From Chitinophagaceae bacterium (GTDB lineage: Bacteria; Bacteroidota; Bacteroidia; Chitinophagales; Chitinophagaceae): DNA of 6,042 nt. Positions within the stretch are counted from its first letter, which is position 1, and each line of letters starts with the position of its first letter. The position numbers and the translations under genes are program-made. Location of the stretch: the NCBI GenBank assembly GCA_947378615.1, contig CANCKV010000224.1:1-6042 (forward strand). The letters are read 5' to 3'. The notes under the pieces are model-generated. The model was not told the DNA's origin, made no database searches, and saw only the letters and a list, made by a program, of their open reading frames with translations. Below, one piece after another: positions 1-5,827 of this stretch.

Positions 1-507
1 AAGAATTTAAGTAAGCCTAAAAACATTTCTGCTACAGTTGGTTTTGCGACTTATGTTGATTCTTCAAAGGCCATTATTTGGGATATTGGCGGATTAGCAT
101 CGGGTCAAGTATCGATTCTTACTTTCAGTGCTGTCATTGACAGTGGTACAGTATTAAATAACTCTGCAGCAGTTTTAGGTAAGCAACCTGACCCAGATTT
201 GACAAATAATCATTCTTCTATTCAGCAAAAGGAAATATTCCCTTTTAACCTTGTTGTTCCCAATGTGATTACTCCTAATGGAGATGGCAAGAATGACAAG
301 TTTATCATTACAGGATTGGGAAGGTATCCTAATTCGGAGATTTCAATTTTTAATCGATGGGATAATATGGTATATCATTCTTCAGATTATAATAATGATT
401 GGGATGGAAGTGGTTTGAACACAGGTACTTACTACTATGTATTAAAATTACTTTTGCCTTCAGGTAATTATGAAATTAAGAAAGGTTGGGTGATGTTATT
501 AAGATAA
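1..507 (+). CDS. 3' end of a T9SS cargo / gliding-motility-associated surface protein (DUF11-like repeat + type B C-terminal domain), 5'-truncated by the window
   Basis: The frame is open from base 1 to the TAA at 505-507 (168 residues), so the gene begins upstream of the window; the TTG at 199 is only an internal codon. Residues 1 to about 75 look like the end of a DUF11/conserved-repeat beta-sandwich, with WDIGGLASGQ, a TFSAVID strand, LNNSAAVLG and the typical closing PDPDLTNNHS. Residues 85-168 are a gliding-motility-associated C-terminal domain (CHU_C, T9SS type B sorting signal): VPNVITPNGDGKNDKF (86-101), ISIFNRWDNMVY, the DWDGSGLNTGTYYYVL turn and the final basic GWVMLLR. In this family the domain targets proteins through the outer membrane by the T9SS, and carriers are often long repetitive adhesins. 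The neighbouring PorP/SprF gene fits that role. The actual substrate or adhesin function lies in the missing N-terminal part and cannot be told. Confidence 0.93.
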   Translation, partial: KNLSKPKNISATVGFATYVDSSKAIIWDIGGLASGQVSILTFSAVIDSGTVLNNSAAVLGKQPDPDLTNNHSSIQQKEIFPFNLVVPNVITPNGDGKNDKFIITGLGRYPNSEISIFNRWDNMVYHSSDYNNDWDGSGLNTGTYYYVLKLLLPSGNYEIKKGWVMLLR

Positions 508-593
508 TCAAAGTTGTCTGAGATTTTATTGGATAATAAAGCTAAAAGAAATAAACAAACTTAAATAACGTAGTGGCATAAATAAACTTATTG

Positions 594-1607
594 ATGAAAT
601 TAAAAATACTGATTTTACTTTTTATTATTGTACAAATATTGACAGGAAACTGCGATTTAAAAGCGCAGCAAGATGTTCAGTTTAGTCAATATTTATTTAA
701 TTCGCTTTTTATTAATCCTGCTTATGCTGGCTATAAAGAGGATTTGTATTTTAATGGGGTGATAAGAAAACAATGGGTAAACTTTCCCGGTGCCGCCGAA
801 ACAGGTGCAGTTTCTTTAGATGGGTTGACTAATAGTGAGACAAAGAACATTGGATTAGGTGGACAAATAACTTGGGATCGACTTGGTCCTCAAACCACTA
901 CTTCGGTTTTTGGCTCTTATTCCTATCGAATTCGATTAGATGAAGATGATAGCAAAAGGCTTTGTATTGGCTTTGGCTTTGGATTTAATCAATATTCGTT
1001 AGATGGGACTACTTTCCAATATACAGATGCAAATGATCCATTAATTCCAACTGGTAGTTTGAGTGTCATTAAGCCCGATGCAAGAGTCGGTATTTATTAC
1101 TTTACACCTACTTTCTTTGCTAGTCTTTCGGGTATGGACTTGTTTTCACTGTATAATAAAGGTAAAATATATTTAAGTAATGGAACGGCTATTGCTTCTG
1201 AAGCAGCAGCAGCACACATTTACTTGAGTATGGGTGGATTAATGAATTTATCGGAAAATGTCAAGGTGAAACCTTCTTTTATGATTAAAGAAGACTTTCA
1301 TGGGCCTACAAGTCTTGATTTGAATTTGTTTGCCCTGCTATCCGAAAAGCTTTGGGTTGGAACTTCATATAGAACTGCTGTTACACTATGGCATAAATCT
1401 GCTATTGGTTCCGATTTAAATAAGAGTGGGGCATTAAGTATCATGGCAGAACTTTTTGCAACTGAACGATTACGTATAGGTTATTCGTATGATATTATCA
1501 CAAGTAATTTGTCGAGTTATCAAGCAGGGTCACACGAAATATCCGTAGGTTTGCTTTTTCCTAATAATATAAATGCAGGAAGAATTAAAAGCCCTCGATA
1601 TTTTTAA
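594..1607 (+). CDS. PorP/SprF family type IX secretion system outer-membrane protein
   Basis: A 337-residue protein from ATG 594. A TTG at 591 directly before it is a possible but less likely start. Residues 1-24 form a signal peptide (MKLK, then a long hydrophobic run, cleavage likely at KA|QQD). The mature protein begins with the family signature QDVQFSQYLFNSLFINPAYAG (27-46) and then shows alternating beta strands, the WDRLGPQTTTS segment (about 94-104), and the terminal GSHEISVGLLF strand (from about 311) followed by KSPRYF. PorP/SprF proteins are predicted outer-membrane barrels. In Flavobacterium johnsoniae, SprF is needed for secretion of the type B cargo SprB, whose gene lies just upstream. 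The same order is seen here, with an 86-bp gap after the cargo gene and no recognisable promoter in it, so co-transcription is likely. These proteins have many paralogues, so this is probably a cargo-specific SprF-like copy rather than the core PorP. An LTGNC sequence at 16-20 is a poor lipobox and was discounted. Confidence 0.93.
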   Translation: MKLKILILLFIIVQILTGNCDLKAQQDVQFSQYLFNSLFINPAYAGYKEDLYFNGVIRKQWVNFPGAAETGAVSLDGLTNSETKNIGLGGQITWDRLGPQTTTSVFGSYSYRIRLDEDDSKRLCIGFGFGFNQYSLDGTTFQYTDANDPLIPTGSLSVIKPDARVGIYYFTPTFFASLSGMDLFSLYNKGKIYLSNGTAIASEAAAAHIYLSMGGLMNLSENVKVKPSFMIKEDFHGPTSLDLNLFALLSEKLWVGTSYRTAVTLWHKSAIGSDLNKSGALSIMAELFATERLRIGYSYDIITSNLSSYQAGSHEISVGLLFPNNINAGRIKSPRYF

Positions 1608-1680
1608 TTTTTGGGCTATCATTGCATTAGGGAGTATTATAATCGCGGTAATTTTTACAATTGGTATTCATATTAAATAG
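1573..1680 (+). CDS. Possible 35-residue single-span membrane microprotein overlapping the porP/sprF-like gene
   Basis: An ATG at 1573, in a different frame from the PorP/SprF gene and preceded directly by an in-frame TAA, opens 35 codons ending at TAG 1678-1680. The product starts with an acidic/polar MQEELKALD segment, followed by a continuous hydrophobic stretch (about residues 10-32: IFNFWAIIALGSIIIAVIF and onward) and ends HIK. That is the shape of a small single-pass membrane protein. It overlaps the last 35 bp of the upstream gene and stops 4 nt before the ATG of the OmpA-domain gene, so it would fill the gap and allow translational coupling. No family is recognised. It could also be chance: A/T-rich DNA gives hydrophobic Ile/Phe codons easily, and 35 codons is short. 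Only conservation or proteomics would settle it. Confidence 0.4.
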   Translation: MQEELKALDIFNFWAIIALGSIIIAVIFTIGIHIK

Positions 1681-1684
1681 TTAG

Positions 1685-3847
1685 ATGAAATTTAATAAAA
1701 AGCAACAGGGTTTATTTAAGAAGGATGCTTCTATGATTATTCCAACTTTTAAAAGTTTGAATAATGGGGGGATGTTTCTTAGAAAAAATATCATTATCAC
1801 ATTGTTATTGGTAAATTTCAGTATATCCACTAATTATCTTCATGCCCAACAAGATCAAAAAGGGATAACGTCTGCTGCAAACGAGGCATTTATTAGATAT
1901 GAATATGCAAATGCCGCAAAGCTTTATGAAAAGCTTGTAGAGCGAAATAATAAGAATCTATTTGCGGTATCACGTCTTGCCTATTGTTTCAAGGAAATGA
2001 ACCGATATGATGAAGCGGAAAAATATTATCAGATGGCTATTTCCTTGCCAGGTGTAGGAAATGCTGATTGGTTGTATTATGGGGATATTCTTAAAAGTAA
2101 TGGGAAATATGTTGCTGCTAAAGAAATTTATAATGAATATAAGCAGCGAAGTGATAGTGTAAATGTAAAAAATCGGATGATTGGATGCGATAGTGCTTTA
2201 TCATGGATTAAACATCCTGACGGATATAACATTGAGAATGTAGCCTATTTGAATACGACTAAGTCTGATTGGGGTGCTGTTTACAATCCCTATACAAATA
2301 GTATTGTGTTTGTTTCTGATAGCTTAAGAAATACAAAAAAGAACTTCTTCCAAAAGACTTTTAGTGAATCCCTTTATGGTTGGACTGATAATAATTTTCA
2401 AAAAATTTATACACAAAGCACGAATAGGGATGACGCTTTCAGTAATAGGATTCATGAAATTGATCCCAATATTAATTCTTTCGATTACCATACAGGTCCA
2501 GTTGTATTTAGTCCAGGTTATGACAGTATTTATTTTACAGTCACTCATCCTGGAATAGATCCTGTGCTTAAACAAAAGGCAGATAAGAAGGGAAAATCTT
2601 CTGGTATCAATTATACGACAAATAGACTTGAAATGTATTTATCTACATTTAATAAAACTGGTCAATGGAATAAACCTGAACCATTTCCTTATAATAATCC
2701 CAATGCTTACTCAGTAGGTCATGCGGCAATGAGTACCGATGGAAAGGTTTTATATTTTACTAGTGACATGCCCGGAGGAATCGGGGGATTGGATATTTGG
2801 TATTGTGAACGATTGATTACTGGTAATTGGGGCTTGCCTAAAAATTGTGGTGCCAATTTAAACACAAAAGATGACGAAGCATTTCCTGTTATTGCGCCTA
2901 ATGGAAATCTATATTTTGCGAGTAAAGGTCATATCGGAATGGGTGGATATGACTTATTTGTTTCTGCAGGGGAGAAGAATAAATGGACAAAACCTATCAA
3001 TATGGGCTACCCGCTTAACTCTTCCGGAGATGATTTTTATTACTTTGCCAAAGATGATTCAAGTGGCTTCTTTGCTTCGAATAGAAAGGGAGGCTTAGGA
3101 AGTGATGATATTTATCAATTTGTAACTACAGAGCCTATCACTATATTTCATCCCAATGGACTACTTGTTTTGGAAACAAAAGTCATTGACAATGCTACTA
3201 AACAGCCGATTGCTGACGCAGCTTTAGAAACTCAGAATACAAACTCTGATGTTCAATGGAAACAGAAAAGCAATTATGATGGATTGAATTGGCACGAAGC
3301 AGAGGCAAATAGCCCTTATGCAATTACTGTCTGTAAAAAAGGATATTACTCAAGTATTGTGGCCATCAACACAAAAGATGCTTACACTGATACTTTTCGA
3401 TTAGTAATTCCTCTTGACAATCAGGGAGGCACAAAACCTACTCCAAGAGTATATAAATTGAATGACCCAATTACTAGTTTACATGAGGGAGATAAATTTA
3501 GGCTGAATAATATTCATTATGATTTTGACAAGGATAATATTCGTCCCGATGCTGCTTTAATTTTGGATACGCTTGTTGATATATTAAAGCAATATCCAAC
3601 AATGATTATAGAATTATCTTCCCATACAGATTCAAGGGGAAGTGATCAGTACAATTATAACCTAGCAGACAGAAGGGCGAAATCAGCAGTAGCCTATTTA
3701 ATCAGGCAAGGAATTGACCGTAAACGATTAGTTGCAAAAGGTTATGGCGAAATGATGTTGTTGAACAGATGTAGTAATGGTGTAGTTTGTTCTGAACCGG
3801 AACACCAAGAAAATAGACGAACAGAAGTACGGATACTTAAATTATAG
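1685..3847 (+). CDS. TPR / PD40 beta-propeller / OmpA-domain envelope protein (PorE-like architecture)
   Basis: A 720-residue envelope protein if started at ATG 1685. Domains in order: signal peptide (basic FLRKN, hydrophobic core about 36-49, likely cleavage HA54|QQ); TPR helices (about 64-155, three repeats, e.g. NRYDEAEKYYQMAI); PD40/WD40-like propeller blades (about 190-480) with the repeated signature FTSDMPGGIGGLDIW (358), FASKGHIGMGGYDLF (411) and FASNRKGGLGSDDIY (463); a carboxypeptidase-regulatory-like beta domain (about 494-570); and an OmpA C-terminal domain (about 600-720) with YDFDKDNIRPDA and HTDSRG. D649 and R664 align with the two E. coli OmpA residues that bind diaminopimelate (D271, R286), so peptidoglycan binding should be intact. 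This domain order matches the T9SS component PorE of Porphyromonas, but such proteins also accompany PorP/SprF paralogues, so a cargo-specific role is possible. No lipobox is seen. The 29 residues before M30 are unlike a signal peptide n-region; ATG 1772 gives a classical 25-residue signal and may be the true start. Confidence 0.92.
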   Translation: MKFNKKQQGLFKKDASMIIPTFKSLNNGGMFLRKNIIITLLLVNFSISTNYLHAQQDQKGITSAANEAFIRYEYANAAKLYEKLVERNNKNLFAVSRLAYCFKEMNRYDEAEKYYQMAISLPGVGNADWLYYGDILKSNGKYVAAKEIYNEYKQRSDSVNVKNRMIGCDSALSWIKHPDGYNIENVAYLNTTKSDWGAVYNPYTNSIVFVSDSLRNTKKNFFQKTFSESLYGWTDNNFQKIYTQSTNRDDAFSNRIHEIDPNINSFDYHTGPVVFSPGYDSIYFTVTHPGIDPVLKQKADKKGKSSGINYTTNRLEMYLSTFNKTGQWNKPEPFPYNNPNAYSVGHAAMSTDGKVLYFTSDMPGGIGGLDIWYCERLITGNWGLPKNCGANLNTKDDEAFPVIAPNGNLYFASKGHIGMGGYDLFVSAGEKNKWTKPINMGYPLNSSGDDFYYFAKDDSSGFFASNRKGGLGSDDIYQFVTTEPITIFHPNGLLVLETKVIDNATKQPIADAALETQNTNSDVQWKQKSNYDGLNWHEAEANSPYAITVCKKGYYSSIVAINTKDAYTDTFRLVIPLDNQGGTKPTPRVYKLNDPITSLHEGDKFRLNNIHYDFDKDNIRPDAALILDTLVDILKQYPTMIIELSSHTDSRGSDQYNYNLADRRAKSAVAYLIRQGIDRKRLVAKGYGEMMLLNRCSNGVVCSEPEHQENRRTEVRILKL

Positions 3848-3852
3848 TGGTT

Positions 3853-3930
3853 AGTTATGAGTTATGAGTTATGAGTTATGAGTGACAAAGTCTTAGTGAA
3901 CTCATAACTCATAACTCATATTTCATAACT
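3853..3930. terminator. Hairpin of tandem 7-bp repeats between convergent genes, probable bidirectional terminator
   Basis: The left arm (3853-3883) is four head-to-tail copies of AGTTATG plus AGT. The right arm (3900-3930) holds four copies of the complement CATAACT, the third altered to CATATTT. The arms pair over 31 bp with two mismatches around a 16-nt loop (3884-3899) that contains GACAAAGTC. The structure begins 6 bp after the TAG of the OmpA-domain gene and ends 3 bp before the TAA of the reverse-strand YciI-like gene, so it nearly fills the 86-bp gap. The position and symmetry suggest it stops transcripts from both sides. No long T run follows on the forward side, only CTCTTTTAC, so termination is inferred rather than shown. 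Confidence 0.65.
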
Positions 3931-3933
3931 CTT

Positions 3934-4230
3934 TTACTCCCACTCACTTTCAAATGCATCAAAGGCTTTCACCTTCTTAGTAGCCTTAAAATGAATGATT
4001 CGATAATCGGCAAGGTCTAAAACTTTAAATGGATCTTCTGCTACGATATCTTCAATCTCTTTCTGAGATTCTGCAGTAGCAAATATCAGACCTCCATCTC
4101 GGGGTTCTTTTCTTCCTGAGGCAACAAAGTTGCCTGAATGATAGTATTTATCTACAAATTTCATGTGAGCTGCCATATTGTGGTCAATTTCTTCTACGGC
4201 TACTTTATAAGTAATTTCAATGATATACAT
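3934..4230 (-). CDS. YciI-like (YCII-related domain) protein
   Basis: A 98-residue cytosolic protein read on the reverse strand from ATG 4228-4230 to TAA 3934-3936, a normal length for a stand-alone YCII-domain protein. Features shared with the family are an N-terminal MYIIEITYKV strand, a helix with a conserved-type histidine (H22 in NMAAHMKFVDKYYHSG), the FVASGRKEPRDGGLIFA strand-turn-strand (35-51), and the DPF motif at 66-68 followed by LADYRIIHF. The fold is a dimeric ferredoxin-like alpha+beta barrel. A catalytic His/Asp pair has been proposed for family members, but the reaction is generally unknown, so no substrate is assigned. There is no signal peptide. It converges on the T9SS cluster and appears to be transcribed alone, so a functional link with the secretion genes is not supported. 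Confidence 0.87.
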   Translation of the reverse strand: MYIIEITYKVAVEEIDHNMAAHMKFVDKYYHSGNFVASGRKEPRDGGLIFATAESQKEIEDIVAEDPFKVLDLADYRIIHFKATKKVKAFDAFESEWE

Positions 4231-4253
4231 AAGTACATTTTAAATGTGAAAAA

Positions 4254-4261
4254 CAAATGTA
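4254..4261 (-). promoter_or_regulatory. Candidate Bacteroidota -7 promoter element for the YciI-like gene
   Basis: Read on the reverse strand this is TACATTTG, an exact match to the Bacteroidota -7 consensus TAnnTTTG, lying 23 bp upstream of the start codon at 4230. A transcript start a few bases downstream would give a short leader. No TTG of a -33 element is found about 20 bp further upstream; the nearest TTGAC (complement of 4293-4297) is too far away. The match is therefore only half of a promoter. Confidence 0.35.
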
Positions 4262-4375
4262 ATGGAAGTTTTTCTCACAGATACTGATATAGGTCAACTC
4301 TCTACATAAAGTTGCTTAGGAATACCGAATAAATAAATTGAGTAATTTTAAAATCTTTGTACTTGACGCTTTCCA

Positions 4376-4464
4376 GTGCTACTTTGTAGTAAATAACTCC
4401 TTTTCAAAAATAAGTTTCTATTGCTACGAAGTAGGATTCCTTTGTGAACTTCTTTTCAATTAAG
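4376..4464. repeat. Two imperfect direct repeats, each starting with a CTAC-NNN-GTAG palindrome
   Basis: CTACTTTGTAG (4379-4389) and CTACGAAGTAG (4424-4434) are 11-bp palindromes 45 bp apart. Each is preceded by TG and followed, after a short spacer, by a similar tail (CTCCTTTTCAAAAATAAG and CTTCTTTTCAATTAAG). They look like two diverged copies of one element of about 45 bp. The CTAC(G) start resembles the core of the 21-bp array downstream, but the link is only suggestive. Confidence 0.45.
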
Positions 4465-4467
4465 CAC

Positions 4468-4510
4468 AAGAAAAAAAGGATAGTCTTTTCTATGAGGTAG
4501 CCTTTTTCTT
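4468..4510. terminator. Terminator-like hairpin with A-rich / T-rich arms
   Basis: AAGAAAAAAAGG (4468-4479) can pair with CCTTTTTCTT (4501-4510), allowing two bulged adenines, and an inner ATAG (4480-4483) pairs with CTAT (4490-4493). Both strands have a T-rich 3' arm, so it could act in either direction. No gene ends next to it on either strand, so it may be a relic or mark the end of an unseen transcript. Confidence 0.3.
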
Positions 4511-4718
4511 TGCTTATTAGCCTTCTAAATCAAACCCTTTTTTATATAATTACGGGTAGGTTCAATAATGTAAAACATGAAAATCTTCCCTATCAACAAT
4601 CAATTTGATGCGTGAAAAAGACGAATTACATGTACAAATAAAGACTCTTTTTTACCTGTTTTCCAGTTAAGCCATTGCACTCTTTTAAGGTCATTTTCTT
4701 CAATGTTACTAGTGTAAT

Positions 4719-5013
4719 CTTACGCACTCTTTTAGCACTACTACGTTCTGTTGGGGCTTCTCTACGAGCTATTCCTGCACTTCTACGTTCTGTTGTGAGA
4801 AGAAATACGTCTTTGAGGTCATCTCACAGAACTGTTTTAACAAGAAACAGCTTGTAGAAGAGTCCCAACAGCGTATTGAGGAGTATTCTACGAGCTGTTT
4901 GGTGCTGCAATAGCGCATAAGGTAGTCCTCTACGCACTGTTTGACGCCGCAACAGCAAGTAAGCTTGCTGCAACACGTCGTAGGAGTGAAGAAAGAGTGC
5001 GTAAGGTACTTTA
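4719..5013. repeat. Array of about 14 units of 21 bp in two orientations, bounded by a 14-bp inverted repeat
   Basis: From 4720 the sequence divides into consecutive 21-bp units without a net insertion or deletion (starts 4720, 4741, 4762 and so on to 4993). Forward-type units begin with a 12-bp core like CTACGAGCTGTT (clear at 4741, 4762, 4783, 4888, 4930); reverse-type units begin with its reverse complement, like AACAGCTTGTAG (clear at 4846, with weaker copies at 4867, 4909, 4951, 4972). Units at 4804 and 4825 are degenerate. The ends are inverted: 4719-4732 is a perfect 14-bp complement of 4992-5005, and over 27 bp (4719-4745 against 4979-5005) 23 positions agree. The block is visibly richer in G+C than its flanks. 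It could be a miniature mobile element, a structured non-coding RNA or a protein-binding array. Its function is unknown. Confidence 0.75.
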
Positions 5014-5713
5014 AAATGAGCTTTTTAATAGTATTTTGTATTTTATAGTCAACAGAAAAAGGGTTCAGTGTTATTTTTTTTTATTATTTATTTGGCAATT
5101 TAGAGTTGTTTTTTTGTGAGAAAATTCAAGCAAAAAAAGCTGAATAATTAGGTTGAAAAGGGCTTTAAAAGGGAAAATAATTGCTCAAGAAATGGATAAA
5201 TATCTTGGGGAATTGAGGTTGAATTTTGAGATTTTGAGAGATAAAATACAAAGTCGATGTTGCTGATTTGAATTATTTTGAAAGGCTTTTGAGTTAAAGT
5301 ATTTTCATGTATTTCTATCATGATTGTAATATTTTCCATTGATATAGTTGATTTTGTAAAATTATTGTGAAATGAATAAAAATGGAAGAGCAATTTAGGA
5401 GGTTTTACCACAAAGCCATCAAGGAAAAAACAAGGAAAACAAGGTTCCCCTTTTATTTAGGTGAAGATGTATAAGAAATGACATTACAATTCGATTCCAA
5501 AATCATTGAGATTATACGACTAAAGTAGTCATTATAGTTTCAATGCTTGTTACTACTAGGGAATGTAGTTTAAATAAATTGAACAATTATGCCACCTCTT
5601 CACTTCTCGCAAGGCTCTTCCCACAATCCTGCAACACCTTCAGGCCAATTTCATTAAGTTAAGGAAATTCATATTGGCGGGAATTACTATAAACACAGGA
5701 TTCCATTTTCATT
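5014..5713. other. A/T-rich intergenic stretch with no convincing gene
   Basis: This 700-bp stretch is mostly A/T-rich, with a run of nine T at 5074-5082. The longest open frame, on the reverse strand (5148-5411, 87 codons), lacks recognisable motifs and is discussed among the rejected items. A short, more G+C-rich reverse-strand frame (5588-5658) might be a gene remnant. ACTAC (5552-5556) and GTAGT (5565-5569) form a small inverted repeat. No RNA gene was recognised. Confidence 0.55.
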
Positions 5714-5827
5714 CTCTTCGAAAATCACCAAGACTGTCACACAGAGGCAGTAATTAGAGGTTCTCAAGTTTTTTGAGATGACATCGCATACTCTCCGAAA
5801 ATCAGAGTGACTGTCAAGCTGAGCCCG
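5714..5827. repeat. Pair of 37-bp imperfect direct repeats, 77 bp apart
   Basis: Segments 5714-5750 and 5791-5827 align without gaps. Both start CTCT-CGAAAATCA and share a central GACTGTCA followed by a CTGAGCC-like end (CACAGAGGC in the first copy, AGCTGAGCC in the second). The second copy runs straight into the REP-like repeats that follow, so the first is probably a decayed copy of the same family. Confidence 0.55.

Larger units (their letters stand above)
4231..4718. other. Intergenic stretch upstream of the YciI-like gene, no protein gene seen
   Basis: No reading frame here has credible length or composition. The stretch holds the candidate YciI-like promoter, a pair of CTAC-NNN-GTAG palindromes (4379-4389 and 4424-4434) and an A/T-armed hairpin (4468-4510). 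An 11-bp direct repeat GCACTCTTTTA lies at 4677-4687 and again at 4724-4734, the second copy inside the first unit of the 21-bp array. Confidence 0.6.

Noticed and set aside
594..665. Lipoprotein signal in the PorP/SprF protein (LTGNC)
   Set aside because: The residue before the cysteine is asparagine, a poor lipobox, and the family normally begins its mature form at the AQQD sequence just downstream, where a signal peptidase I site fits.
2324..2575. 83-codon reverse-strand frame within the OmpA-domain gene
   Set aside because: It lies wholly inside a strongly supported gene and shows no protein features of its own. The forward frames at 2364-2558 and 2871-3098 were dismissed for the same reason.
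4675..4857. 60-codon forward frame with LRS/LRA heptads
   Set aside because: It starts at a TTG, and its codons are simply the 21-bp array read in one frame. The equivalent frame on the other strand gives similar heptads, so the DNA repeat explains it better than a gene does.
4719..5013. CRISPR array
   Set aside because: Units are 21 bp with no separate spacers, are diverged, and occur in both orientations. There are no cas genes in the window.
5148..5411. 87-codon reverse-strand frame (GTG start, with an internal ATG at the MENITIM segment)
   Set aside because: No motif, signal or membrane segment is recognised, no promoter consensus lies upstream, and in such A/T-rich DNA a frame of this length can arise by chance. 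It remains a possible small hypothetical gene if homologues exist.
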